A stretch of DNA of 64,000 bases. It comes from Nocardioides anomalus. Its GTDB lineage: Bacteria > Actinomycetota > Actinomycetes > Propionibacteriales > Nocardioidaceae. Shown here piece by piece: positions 50,547 through 62,556 of the stretch. The notes below the pieces were generated by a model. That model was not told where the DNA came from and did not search any database. It worked only from the letters and a program-made list of their open reading frames with translations. Each line of letters opens with the position of its first letter. Within the stretch, counting starts at the first letter, position 1. The stretch covers positions 2,542,001 to 2,606,000 of the forward strand of contig NZ_CP049257.1 of the NCBI RefSeq assembly GCF_011046535.1. The letters run 5' to 3'. The position numbers and the translations under genes are program-made.

Positions 50547-51080
50547 ATGATGGGGCCCGTGCTGGTGCGCGACGCAGATCCTGCCGACCTTCCTCGGATC
50601 GCCGCCATCTACGACGAGCAGGTGCGCACGGCGATCTCCACCTTCGACCTCGTGCCACCGCCCGTCGACCAGTGGGCCGCGAAAGTCGGGAGCACCAGGC
50701 CGGGCGACCACTTCCTCGTGGCGCAGGACGACGGGGTGCTGGGCTTCGCCTACTCGTCGACGTACCGCCCGCGCCCGGCGTACGACCGCACGCGGGAGGT
50801 GTCGGTCTACCTCGACGAGGCGGCGCGCGGGCGCGGCCTCAGCCGGCTGCTGTACGCCGAGCTGCTGGCGCGGCTGCGCGCCGAAGGCGTCCGCACCGTG
50901 CTGGCGGTCATCGCGCTGCCCAACGAGGCGAGCGAGGCGCTGCACCGCGGGTGCGGGTTCGAGCGGGTCGGGGTGCTGCCCGAGGTCGGGTGGAAGTTCG
51001 AGCGCTGGATCGACACCGCCCTCTGGGCCCTCAGCCTCGACCCAGCGCGCCGAGGAACGCCTCCGGGTCGTCCAGGCTGA
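50547..51080 (+). CDS. GNAT-family N-acetyltransferase (phosphinothricin-type-like)
   Basis: A 177-aa acetyltransferase with R-D-A-D-P-A-D-L-P-R-I-A-A-I-Y, the E-V-S-V-Y-L-D-E-A-A-R-G-R-G-L-S-R-L acetyl-CoA loop, V-L-A-V-I-A-L-P-N-E-A-S and F-E-R-V-G-V-L-P-E-V-G-W-K. This is the phosphinothricin/methionine sulfoximine acetyltransferase group by pattern; the natural substrate is probably an amino acid. ATG 50547, ATG 50550 and GTG 50559 are all possible. The 3' end overlaps the convergent gene by 50 nt. Confidence 0.85.
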   Translation: MMGPVLVRDADPADLPRIAAIYDEQVRTAISTFDLVPPPVDQWAAKVGSTRPGDHFLVAQDDGVLGFAYSSTYRPRPAYDRTREVSVYLDEAARGRGLSRLLYAELLARLRAEGVRTVLAVIALPNEASEALHRGCGFERVGVLPEVGWKFERWIDTALWALSLDPARRGTPPGRPG

Positions 51081-51399
51081 CTCGCAGGGTGTGCACGCGC
51101 AGGGGTACGCCGAGGCAGCGGGCGGCCGCGGGCGGGTCGAGGTGGAGCACGACCAGGCCGCGCGGGCTGGTGTTGACCAGCCACTCGCCGCGCCAGCCGT
51201 GGGCTCCGACGCTGATGGTGTGGCGCGGGTCCCGCTCGGCGGAGGTGATGGAGCCGCGCGGGATCGTCGCGCGCCAGGTGGGCCCGAGGCGGACCGTGAG
51301 GGTGTCGTCGGTCAGGTCGAGCCCGGCGCCGCCCGCGCCGGCCACCGCCAGCAGCGGACGGAGCACCGGGTGCGGCCGGGGCATCGCGAACGTGGTCAC
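51031..51399 (-). CDS. Conserved hypothetical protein coupled to an ABC exporter
   Basis: A 122-aa protein with a beta-rich profile: R-P-H-P-V-L-R-P-L-L-A-V-A, L-D-L-T-D-D-T-L-T-V-R-L-G-P-T-W-R-A-T-I-P, and H-G-W-R-G-E-W-L-V-N-T-S. No signal peptide or membrane segment is convincing. GTG 51399 overlaps the permease stop (GTGA), which ties it to the ABC exporter operon. I do not recognise the family. It overlaps the convergent GNAT gene by 50 nt. Confidence 0.68.
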   Translation of the reverse strand: MTTFAMPRPHPVLRPLLAVAGAGGAGLDLTDDTLTVRLGPTWRATIPRGSITSAERDPRHTISVGAHGWRGEWLVNTSPRGLVVLHLDPPAAARCLGVPLRVHTLRVSLDDPEAFLGALGRG

Positions 51400-52181
51400 G
51401 TCAACAAGAGTGCGTCGAGCCGGCGCCGGACCACGAACAGCCCGGCCAGCCCCAGGGCGAGCAGGTAGACCACGGACACCGCCGAGGCCCACGTCAGTGA
51501 GCCTGTGGTGAGCTCGCGGCACAGCACGACCCCGCGGTAGAGCGGCGTGCCCTCGACCACCCACCGCACCGGGTCGGGGTAGGCGGTGATCGGGAAGAAC
51601 GTCGCCGAGAACAGGAACAGCGGCACCTGGGCCAGGGTGATGAGGTCGAAGTCCTGCCAGCTGCGCATGTAGGTCGTGAGCGCCATGCAGACCGCGCTGG
51701 AGGCGAACCCGATGAGCAGCGTGGCCGGGAAGGCCAGCACCGCCCACCACGAGTGCACCAGCCCCATCGCGGCCATGATGACGAGGAAGGCGGCGGCGTA
51801 CGTCGAGCCGCGCAGCTGGCTCCACGCGATCTCGCCGCGGGCCACGTCGCGCGTGGTCAGCGGGGTGGCGAGCATCTGGTCGTAGAGCTTGACGAACCTC
51901 AGCTTGAAGAAGGTGTTGAAGGTGGCGTCGATGAGCGCGCCGTTGAGCGCGGAGGCGGCGAGCATGCCGGGCGCCACGAACTCGGCGTACGGGATCTCGC
52001 GGCCGTTGAACTCGAAGGTGTCGATCAGCGCGCCGACGCCGATGCCGATCGAGAGCAGGTAGAAGAACGGCTCGAAGAAGCCGCTGAGGAACAGCTTCCA
52101 CGCCTTGCGGTAGACGATGTAGTTGCGCTCGACCAGCAACGCCGTGGCCCGGACCGCGCCGAGCGGCTGCGCGGTGCTCAC
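51396..52181 (-). CDS. ABC-2 type exporter permease (second)
   Basis: A 261-aa membrane protein with six hydrophobic segments, of the ABC-2/NodJ-DrrB type: W-K-L-F-L-S-G-F-F-E-P-F-F-Y-L-L near residue 30, E-F-V-A-P-G-M-L near 67, Y-D-Q-M-L-A-T-P-L-T near 105 and L-F-L-F-S-A-T-F-F-P near 185. It forms the export channel with the next permease and the ATPase. GTG 52181 overlaps the preceding stop (GTGA). Confidence 0.88.
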   Translation of the reverse strand: MSTAQPLGAVRATALLVERNYIVYRKAWKLFLSGFFEPFFYLLSIGIGVGALIDTFEFNGREIPYAEFVAPGMLAASALNGALIDATFNTFFKLRFVKLYDQMLATPLTTRDVARGEIAWSQLRGSTYAAAFLVIMAAMGLVHSWWAVLAFPATLLIGFASSAVCMALTTYMRSWQDFDLITLAQVPLFLFSATFFPITAYPDPVRWVVEGTPLYRGVVLCRELTTGSLTWASAVSVVYLLALGLAGLFVVRRRLDALLLT

Positions 52182-52978
52182 CAGACCAGCCGCTTCTGCA
52201 ACCCGGAGACCGCCCACACCCAGCCCGCGGCCAGCAGCACGAGCAGGACCCCGGCGTTGACCCCGGCCACCCACCAGGTGACGTGGTCGAGGGTGAGCAT
52301 CCGCGAGAGGTTCACGCCCTGCCACAGCGGCGTGACGCGGGCCAGCCAGGCGCCCGCGGCGCCGAGGTTGCTGACCGGGAAGAACGCTCCGGAGAACAGG
52401 AACAGCGGGAAGATCCCGAGCCGGAAGAGCACGCCGTACCCCTCCTCGGAGTGCAGCCGCGCGCTGAACCCGAAGACCCAGACCGCGAAGACCATCCCCA
52501 CCAGGACCTGCGCGAGGAAGGCCAGCAGCGCGCCCCACCAGGTCGCGAACACCCCGAACGGCGCCAGCACCAGGTCGTAGACGGCGCACGTGGTGGCCAG
52601 CCGGAAGGCGATGAACGTCAGGTGTGCCGCGACCAGGTCACGGCAGGTCAGCGGCGTGGCCAGCATCGAGTCGTAGACGCGCTGCCACTTGATCATGCTC
52701 ATGACCGGGTACGTCGTCTCGCCCACGGCGGTCTGCATGGCGTGCGCGGCGATGAGCCCGGGGACCACGAAGTCGAAGTAGGACGTCGCGCCCTCGAGCA
52801 CGTCGGGGTCGCCGTCGATGAAGCCGCCGAGCAGGACGCCCATGGCCAGCACGTAGAACAGCGGGGCCAGGAACGAGCTGATGACCGTCCCGCGCCAGGT
52901 GCGCTGGTAGACCACGCGCCAGTAGTCGGCCTGGCGGCGGATGCCCTCGCCGAGGGTGAGCGCGGTCGTCGTCGCCAT
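52178..52978 (-). CDS. ABC-2 type exporter permease (first)
   Basis: A 266-aa, six-helix ABC-2 permease. V-Y-Q-R-T-W-R-G-T-V-I-S-S-F, F-V-V-P-G-L-I-A-A-H, Y-D-S-M-L-A-T-P-L-T and L-F-L-F-S-G-A-F-F-P run parallel to motifs of the second permease, so the pair arose by duplication and likely heterodimerises. ATG 52978 (M-A-T-T-T-A) shares one base with the ATPase stop (TGATG). Confidence 0.88.
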   Translation of the reverse strand: MATTTALTLGEGIRRQADYWRVVYQRTWRGTVISSFLAPLFYVLAMGVLLGGFIDGDPDVLEGATSYFDFVVPGLIAAHAMQTAVGETTYPVMSMIKWQRVYDSMLATPLTCRDLVAAHLTFIAFRLATTCAVYDLVLAPFGVFATWWGALLAFLAQVLVGMVFAVWVFGFSARLHSEEGYGVLFRLGIFPLFLFSGAFFPVSNLGAAGAWLARVTPLWQGVNLSRMLTLDHVTWWVAGVNAGVLLVLLAAGWVWAVSGLQKRLVW

Positions 52979-53904
52979 CAGTCGACCAGGGTCCGGCCGG
53001 TGAGCCGCAGGAACACGTCCTCGAGCGTGCTGCGCCGCACGAGCGTGGCCACCGGCTGCAGGCCGCGCTCGTGGACCTGGCTCAGCACCCGCTCGCCGTC
53101 GTCGGTGTAGACAAGGAGCCGGTCGGGCAGCACCTCGACCCGGTCGCCGAGGTCCTCGATCTTGCCGGCCAGCGCCTCGTGCTCGCCGACGCCGAAGCGG
53201 AGCTCGGCCACCTCGCGGGTGGAGTGCTCGCGGATCAGGTCGGCCGGTGAGCCCTCGGCCACGATCAGCCCCTTGTCCATCACCACGAGCCGGTCGCAGA
53301 GCTGCTCGGCCTCGTCCATGTAGTGCGTGGTGATGACCAGGGTGACCCCGGCCTGCTTGAGCCGGAACAGCCGGTCCCACAGCACGTGCCGCGCCTGCGG
53401 GTCGAGGCCCGTCGTCGGCTCGTCGAGCAGCAGCAGGTCGGGCCGGTTGATGAGGCTCCGGGCGATGGTCAGGCGCCGCTTCATGCCACCGCTGAGGTCG
53501 TCGACCTTGGCCTTGGCCTTCTCGGTGAGCTGCACGAACTCCAGCAGCTCGTCGGCCCGCTCGTTGACCTCGGCCTTGGACAGGCCGAAGTAGCGGCCGT
53601 AGATGAACAGGTTGTCGCGCACGTTGAGCTCGGTGTCGAGCGTGTCCTCCTGCGGGCACACCCCCAGGCGCCCGCGGATGGCCTGGCCGTCGGTGGCCGG
53701 GTCGAGACCCAGGATCCGCAGCTCACCCCCGCTGACCGGGCTCACCGCCGCGATCATCCGCATGGTGCTGGACTTGCCGGCGCCGTTGGGCCCGAGGAAC
53801 CCGAACGCCTCGCCCCGACGCACCTCGACGTCGATGCCCTTGACCGCTTCGAAGTCTCCGAAGGACTTGCGCAGCCCGCGCGCCGAGATCATCGCGTCGC
53901 TCAC
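52978..53904 (-). CDS. ABC exporter ATP-binding protein (NodI/DrrA-like)
   Basis: A 308-aa ATPase. Walker A is F-L-G-P-N-G-A-G-K-S-S-T-M near residue 37, Q-loop C-P-Q-E-D, signature D-L-S-G-G-M-K-R-R near 140, Walker B L-L-L-L-D-E-P-T-T-G-L near 160, and the H-switch T-T-H-Y. The C-terminal extension after residue 220 is typical of the NodI/DrrA group. Substrates of such exporters include drugs and lipo-oligosaccharides; here it is unknown. Heads the operon with two permeases. Confidence 0.92.
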   Translation of the reverse strand: MSDAMISARGLRKSFGDFEAVKGIDVEVRRGEAFGFLGPNGAGKSSTMRMIAAVSPVSGGELRILGLDPATDGQAIRGRLGVCPQEDTLDTELNVRDNLFIYGRYFGLSKAEVNERADELLEFVQLTEKAKAKVDDLSGGMKRRLTIARSLINRPDLLLLDEPTTGLDPQARHVLWDRLFRLKQAGVTLVITTHYMDEAEQLCDRLVVMDKGLIVAEGSPADLIREHSTREVAELRFGVGEHEALAGKIEDLGDRVEVLPDRLLVYTDDGERVLSQVHERGLQPVATLVRRSTLEDVFLRLTGRTLVD

Positions 53905-54001
53905 GAGTCGTGACCCTACGACGAGGGTCGGACAGTGCTCACCCGACTTTGCGACCGCCGGCGGACGCGCCGCCCCCGGCCGCGCTGGTCTGCTGGGCGG
54001 C

Positions 54002-54382
54002 GTGGACTACCAGGACACCTTCGCGGTCGACGGCGGCGGCCGCCACCACGCCGACGCGTGGATGCACGCGGCCTTCGACGGCAGCGCGGGCGCCCAGGCC
54101 CTGTGGCGCGGCGTGCTGCAGCTCCGGCTGCGTTCCGCCGCCGACCGGATCGCCGGCTGGCGGGTCGAGGAGCGCACGCCCCAGCGGCTGGTCGTCGCCG
54201 CCGAGTCCTGGCACCTGCGCGCCTGGCTCACGTGGGCGGCGTACGCCGACGGGGTCGAGGTGACCACCCACGTCACCTCCCGCAACGCCGCCGGTGCGGT
54301 CGCGTGGACCACGCTCAGCCCGGTGCACCGGGCCGCCGTGCCCGGTGTGCTCGAGCGGGCCCGCCGGCGGCTCAGGGCGTGA
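54002..54382 (+). CDS. DUF2867-like protein
   Basis: A 126-aa protein. D-Y-Q-D-T-F-A-V-D near the start, L-W-R-G-V-L-Q-L-R and R-I-A-G-W-R-V-E-E-R-T-P in the middle, and W-T-T-L-S-P-V-H-R-A-A-V-P near the end fit the DUF2867 family pattern. The fold is a small beta-barrel of SRPBCC-like type in related proteins. The function is unknown. GTG 54002 is the assumed start. It overlaps the guanine deaminase gene tail to tail by 11 nt. Confidence 0.7.
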   Translation: MDYQDTFAVDGGGRHHADAWMHAAFDGSAGAQALWRGVLQLRLRSAADRIAGWRVEERTPQRLVVAAESWHLRAWLTWAAYADGVEVTTHVTSRNAAGAVAWTTLSPVHRAAVPGVLERARRRLRA

Positions 54383-55640
54383 GCCGCTCCCCCGCCACCC
54401 AGGTGCCGGCGATGTCGGCGGGTCCCGCGAGGGCGAAGACCTTGGCCAGCGCGTCGTCGTACGACGTGGCGTGGGTGAGCGCGACGGCGAGCGTGCAGTC
54501 GGGGTCGGGGCGCAGCCAGAGCGCGTCGAACTCCTTGCCGACCTCGAGGTCGCCGACCGTGTCGGCCAGGCCGAGCACGTCCGCGCCCGCGCTGGTGGCC
54601 AGGTGGAGCAGGTGCCGGGCGGCGAGCCGGTGGCCGTCGCGGCCGAGGAGCTGCTGGGCGAAGTAGGCCTGCAGCCCCTCCTTGAACAGGCAGAAGCCGG
54701 TGCCGGCGCCGACGTCGCTGCCGAGGCCGACGCGGACGCCGAGAGCCAGGTGCGAGCCGAGCGGGAACAGCCCCGAGCCGAGGGCGGCGTTGGACGTCGG
54801 GCAGTGCGCGACGGCGGCGCCGTGGCGGCCCAGCGTCATCAGCTCGGTCAGCGACGGGTGCACGTTGTGGGCCAGCACCGAGCGCGGACCGAGGAGGCCG
54901 GCGCGCTCGTAGGAGGTCGTGTAGTCGCAGCCGAAGAGCTGCTGGACGCCCTCGATCTCCTCGAGGTTCTCGTTGAGGTGGGAGGTGAACCACAGGTCGG
55001 GCTGCTCGGCCAGCAGCGCGCCGGCGGACTCCAGCAGCGCCTCGGAACAGGACAGCGAGAAGCGCGGGGTCACGGCGTAGCGGGTCCGGCCGGCACCGTG
55101 CCAGCGCTTGGCCAGCTCGAGCCCCTCGGCGAAGGCGCGCTCGGGGGTGGTGAAGAGGTCCTCGCGCAGGATCCGGTCGGACAGCACCAGCCCGGAGGTG
55201 ACCCGCAGCCCGACGCGGGTGGCCTCCGTGAACAGCGCGTCGACCGCGCCGGCGAAGTGCGATCCGAAGACCAGCGCGGTGGTGGTCCCGGCCGAGACCA
55301 GTCCGGAGACGAAGTCGGTCGCGACCGAGGCGGCGTACGCCGCGTCGGCCAGCCGCGCCTCCTCGGGCAGCGCGCACTGCTCGAGCCAGTCCAGCAGCGG
55401 CATGCCGAGCCCGCCGATGGCCCGGACCTGCGGGAAGTGCACGTGGGTGTCCACGAAGCCGGGGAGCACGAGGCCGTCCGAGAGGTCCACGGCGTCGGGG
55501 TGCCGGTCCGCGGAGTACGGCTCACGGGCGGTGATCACGCCGTCCTCGACGGTGACCGCGAGGTCGGCCTCGGCCCGCAGCGTGCCGCCGTGGAACGGGC
55601 TGACGGGGGTGTCCAGGAACGTGCCCCGGAAGGTCGTCAT
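54372..55640 (-). CDS. guaD: Guanine deaminase
   Basis: A 422-aa amidohydrolase converting guanine to xanthine, the entry to the oxidative purine route encoded upstream. The metal and substrate motifs are G-F-V-D-T-H-V-H-F-P-Q, S-H-L-N-E-N, L-A-H-N-V-H and G-S-D-V-G-A-G-T. It begins M-T-T-F-R-G-T-F and starts in an ATGA overlap with xdhC, so it is the last gene of the operon. Other purine or hydroxyatrazine-type deaminases share the fold, but the context supports guanine. Confidence 0.92.
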   Translation of the reverse strand: MTTFRGTFLDTPVSPFHGGTLRAEADLAVTVEDGVITAREPYSADRHPDAVDLSDGLVLPGFVDTHVHFPQVRAIGGLGMPLLDWLEQCALPEEARLADAAYAASVATDFVSGLVSAGTTTALVFGSHFAGAVDALFTEATRVGLRVTSGLVLSDRILREDLFTTPERAFAEGLELAKRWHGAGRTRYAVTPRFSLSCSEALLESAGALLAEQPDLWFTSHLNENLEEIEGVQQLFGCDYTTSYERAGLLGPRSVLAHNVHPSLTELMTLGRHGAAVAHCPTSNAALGSGLFPLGSHLALGVRVGLGSDVGAGTGFCLFKEGLQAYFAQQLLGRDGHRLAARHLLHLATSAGADVLGLADTVGDLEVGKEFDALWLRPDPDCTLAVALTHATSYDDALAKVFALAGPADIAGTWVAGERLTP

Positions 55641-56433
55641 GCCCGGGCGCCCTCGCGCTCGAACGCGGCCAGCAGCCCCGCCGCCACGGCGACCGCGATG
55701 GCGGCCGGCTCCTTGGACGTCGTCACCCCCGGCAACCCGATCGGCGTCTGCACGCGGTCCACGACGTCGGGCGCGTGGGACTCCAGCAGCGTGCGCCGGA
55801 ACCGCGCCCACTTGGCCGAGGACCCGATCAGCCCGACCGGTCCGAGGTGGTCGCAGCGCAGGGCCGCGTCGACGATGGCGAGGTCCTCGGCGTGGTCGTG
55901 GGTCAGCACCAGCACGTGCGTGCCCCGCGGCAGCTCGGCGAGCACCAGCTCGGGGATGACCGGCACCTCGTGGGCGTGCACCGCCGCGACCGCGTCGGCC
56001 AGCGGCGCGAGGTCGGGGAGCGGGCGCGAGTCGACCAGGTGCAGCTCGAGGTCGTGGCGGGCCAGGATCCGGGCCAGCTCGAGGCCGACGTGGCCGACGC
56101 CGAAGACGGCGGCGGAGGGCACGACGGGCAGCGGGTCGAGCAGGACCGTCACCTCTCCCCCACAGCACTGCACGCCGTGCTGGAACGGCGCCTTGTCCGA
56201 GAGCGAGGCGGTGAACGACTCGGGGCCACCGGGCGAAGACAGCAGCGCCCGCGCGCGGCGTACCGCCTCCTCCTCCAGGTTCCCGCCGCCGATGGACGCC
56301 CAGGTCTGAGCGGCGGAGACGACCATCTTGGCGCCGGCCTCGCGTGGAGCGTGGCCGCGCACGTCGGTGACGGTGACGAGCACGCCGGGCTCGCGCGCGG
56401 ACCTCAGCGAGGCCACCGCCTCGAACCAGGTCG

Positions 56434-56437
<4 letters not shown>
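55637..56437 (-). CDS. xdhC: Xanthine dehydrogenase accessory protein XdhC
   Basis: A 266-aa maturase that inserts sulfurated molybdenum cofactor into xanthine dehydrogenase. The N-terminal XdhC/CoxI domain has T-D-V-R-G-H-A-P-R and G-G-G-N-L-E-E-E-A, then Q-C-C-G-G-E-V-T-V, and the C-terminal Rossmann-like domain starts V-F-G-V-G-H-V-G-L-E-L. GTG 56437 overlaps the xdhB stop (GTGA), and its stop overlaps guaD (ATGA). Confidence 0.93.
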
Positions 56438-60080
<3,643 letters not shown>

Positions 60081-60120
60081 CCGCACCTCCTCTCGGATCG
60101 GATCAGGCTACGTCGCGAGG

Positions 60121-60936
60121 TCACAGGCTCAGCCCGACGTGCCGGTTGACGTCCTTGTAGAGCAGGTAGCGGAACGGCCCTGGACCACCGGCGTAGCAGG
60201 CCTGAGGGCAGAACGCGCGCAGCCACATGAAGTCCCCGGCCTCGACCTCGACCCAGTCGGTGTTGAGCAGGTAGACCGCCTTGCCCTCGAGCACGTAGAG
60301 CCCGTGCTCCATCACGTGCGTCTCCGGGAACGGGATGGCACCACCGGGCGCGAAGTTCACGATGTTGACGTGCATGTCGTGGCGCAGGTCCGCGGTGTCG
60401 ACGAAGCGGGTGGTCGACCAGGCACCGTCGGTGCCGGGCATCTCGATCGGCGCGACGTCCTGCTCGCGGGTCACGAACGGCTCGGGGGCGTCGAGCCCCG
60501 GCACCCGCTGGTAGGCCTTGCGGACCCAGTGGAACGTCGCGGTCGCCTCGGACCGGTTGTGCAGCGTCCAGGCGACGGCGGGCGGCAGGTAGGCGTAGCC
60601 GCCCGGCTCCAGCGTGTGCCGCTCCTCGGCGACGGTGAGCTCGAGCGCGCCGTCGACCACGAACAGCACCGCCTCGGCGCCGGCGTCGGCCTCCGGGTCG
60701 TCGGAGCCGCCGCCGGGGGCGACCTCGACGACGTACTGGCTGAAGGTCTCGGCGAACCCGCTCAGCGGCCGGGCCAGCACCCACATCCGCATCCCGGTCC
60801 AGCCGGGCAGGTAGGACGCGGTGATGTCGCTCTGGGTGCGGGCCGGGACCACGGCGTAGGCCTCGGTGAACCGCGCTCGGTCGGTGGTGAGCGCGGTCTG
60901 GGGCGGCAGGCCGCCGCGGGGGACGTGGTAGGTCAT
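60121..60936 (-). CDS. allE: (S)-ureidoglycine aminohydrolase
   Basis: A 271-aa bicupin enzyme that releases ammonia from (S)-ureidoglycine to give ureidoglycolate. Cupin blocks are visible twice: A-E-A-V-L-F-V-V-D-G-A-L-E ... L-E-P-G-G-Y-A-Y-L-P near residues 90-120 and the metal-binding H-V-M-E-H-G-L-Y-V-L-E-G-K near 210. Tight fit with E. coli AllE/YlbA. It starts in an ATGA overlap with allB. Confidence 0.92.
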   Translation of the reverse strand: MTYHVPRGGLPPQTALTTDRARFTEAYAVVPARTQSDITASYLPGWTGMRMWVLARPLSGFAETFSQYVVEVAPGGGSDDPEADAGAEAVLFVVDGALELTVAEERHTLEPGGYAYLPPAVAWTLHNRSEATATFHWVRKAYQRVPGLDAPEPFVTREQDVAPIEMPGTDGAWSTTRFVDTADLRHDMHVNIVNFAPGGAIPFPETHVMEHGLYVLEGKAVYLLNTDWVEVEAGDFMWLRAFCPQACYAGGPGPFRYLLYKDVNRHVGLSL

Positions 60937-62258
60937 GCGCTCCTCCTGAGCATCCGGCCGTGCGGCTCGGCGCCGGTCACGGGTACGCCGCGCAGCCAGG
61001 TCTCGCGGACCACGCCGGCCAGGGTGCGGCCGGCGTACGCCGAGACCGGGTTGCGGTGGTGCAGCCGGGTGACGTCGACGGTGAACGTCTCGTCGGGCGC
61101 GAAGCGGACCAGGTCGGCGTCGGCACCGACGGCGATCCGGCCCTTGTGGGCCAGTCCGACCCGGTCGGCCGGCGCCTGGGCCATCCAGCGGACCACGTCG
61201 GTGAGGTCGTGGCCGCGCTCGCCAGCGCCGGTCCACACGGTCGAGAGGCCGAGCTGGACGCTGGCGATGCCGCCCCACGCCCGGCCGAAGTCGCCGCCGC
61301 CCTGCTCCTTGAGCTCCGGCGTGCAGGGCGAGTGGTCGCTGACCACGAGGTCGACGACATCGTCGAGCGCCGCCCAGAGCGCCTCGCGGTTGGCCGCCTC
61401 GCGGATCGGCGGGCAGCACTTCAGCTCGGTCGCGCCGTCGGGGACGTGCTCGGCGGCGAAGGTGAGGTAGTGCGGGCAGGTCTCCACGCTGACGTCGACG
61501 CCGCGGGCCCGGGCCGCCCGGAGCTCCGGCACCGCGGCGGCGGCGCTGAGGTGGACGACGTGCGCCTTCGCGCCGGTGGCCTCGGCCTGGGCCAGGACCA
61601 GCGCGATCGCGGCCTCCTCGGCGGCCGGTGGCCGCGAGGCCAGGAAGCCGGCGTAGTGCCCGCCGTCCAGTGCGGCCTCGTCGAGCAGGCGGCCGTCCTC
61701 GGCGTGCACGATCATCAGCGCTCCGAGTCGGGCGGTCTCGGCCATGGCGGCCCCGAAGGCGTCGGGCTCGAGGTGGCCGAACTCGGGCACCCCGCTGTCG
61801 AGCAGGAAGCACTTGAAGCCGAAGACACCGGCCGCGTGCAGCGGCGCGAGGTCGGCGAGGTTCTCCGGGACCGCGCCGCCCCAGAAGCCCGTGTCGACGT
61901 GCAGCTGGCCCTCGGCGGCGCGCTGCTTGGCCTCGAGGTTCGCCACCGTGGTGGTGGGCGGGACGGAGTTGAGCGGCATGTCCAGGATCGTGGTCACGCC
62001 GCCGGCCGCCGCCGCTCGCGTGGCGGAGGCGAAGCCCTCCCACTCCGTGCGGCCGGGCTCGTTGACGTGCACGTGGGTGTCGACCAGGCCGGGCAGGAGC
62101 ACCTCGTCGTCGTCGAGGGTGACGGTCTGCGCGGCGGCCGGCGGCGCGTCGTACGGCGCGAGGTCGGTGATCCTCCCGCCGCTCACGACGACGCTGACGG
62201 GCTGCTCGGTGGCGCCGAGCACCGCGCGGCGCGCCCGCAGGACGAGCTCAGCTGCCAC
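60933..62258 (-). CDS. allB: Allantoinase
   Basis: A 441-aa cyclic amidohydrolase that opens the ring of allantoin to allantoate. Metal ligands are D-T-H-V-H-V-N-E-P-G-R, the carbamylated Lys in G-F-K-C-F-L, and H-A-E-D-G, A-H-V-V-H-L and S-D-H-S-P-C. No allantoate amidohydrolase is present in this window, so the next step is expected outside or is handled by another route. The start overlaps the uraH stop by 11 nt. Confidence 0.94.
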   Translation of the reverse strand: MAAELVLRARRAVLGATEQPVSVVVSGGRITDLAPYDAPPAAAQTVTLDDDEVLLPGLVDTHVHVNEPGRTEWEGFASATRAAAAGGVTTILDMPLNSVPPTTTVANLEAKQRAAEGQLHVDTGFWGGAVPENLADLAPLHAAGVFGFKCFLLDSGVPEFGHLEPDAFGAAMAETARLGALMIVHAEDGRLLDEAALDGGHYAGFLASRPPAAEEAAIALVLAQAEATGAKAHVVHLSAAAAVPELRAARARGVDVSVETCPHYLTFAAEHVPDGATELKCCPPIREAANREALWAALDDVVDLVVSDHSPCTPELKEQGGGDFGRAWGGIASVQLGLSTVWTGAGERGHDLTDVVRWMAQAPADRVGLAHKGRIAVGADADLVRFAPDETFTVDVTRLHHRNPVSAYAGRTLAGVVRETWLRGVPVTGAEPHGRMLRRSA

Positions 62259-62556
62259 GGTAGGTGGAGTAGCCGAAGGGGCTGAGCAGCAGCGGGACGT
62301 GGTGGTGCTGGTCGGGATCGGCGACGGTGAAGACCACGACGACCTCGGGGTAGAAGCCGTCGACGTAGAGACCGGTGTCGAAGCGCAGGACGTAGGCCCC
62401 GCGCTCGAGCTCCGGGCCGAGCGAGCCGATCCGGCCGTCGGCGTCGGTCTCGCCCTCGGCCAGCAGCTCGCCCTGGCGGGTCTCCAGCCGCACCGCGATC
62501 CCCTCGGCCGGGTGCCCGAGTGCGGTGTCGAGGACGTGGGTCGAGAGCGTGCTCAC
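62248..62556 (-). CDS. uraH: 5-Hydroxyisourate hydrolase (transthyretin-like)
   Basis: A 102-aa HIU hydrolase that opens 5-hydroxyisourate to OHCU, downstream of urate oxidase. The fold signature includes S-T-H-V-L-D-T-A-L-G near the start, D-G-R, Y-F-Y-P-E-V-V-V-F near residue 70 and the characteristic C-terminal Y-R-G-S. GTG 62556 overlaps the urate oxidase/decarboxylase stop (GTGA). Confidence 0.95.
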   Translation of the reverse strand: MSTLSTHVLDTALGHPAEGIAVRLETRQGELLAEGETDADGRIGSLGPELERGAYVLRFDTGLYVDGFYPEVVVVFTVADPDQHHHVPLLLSPFGYSTYRGS

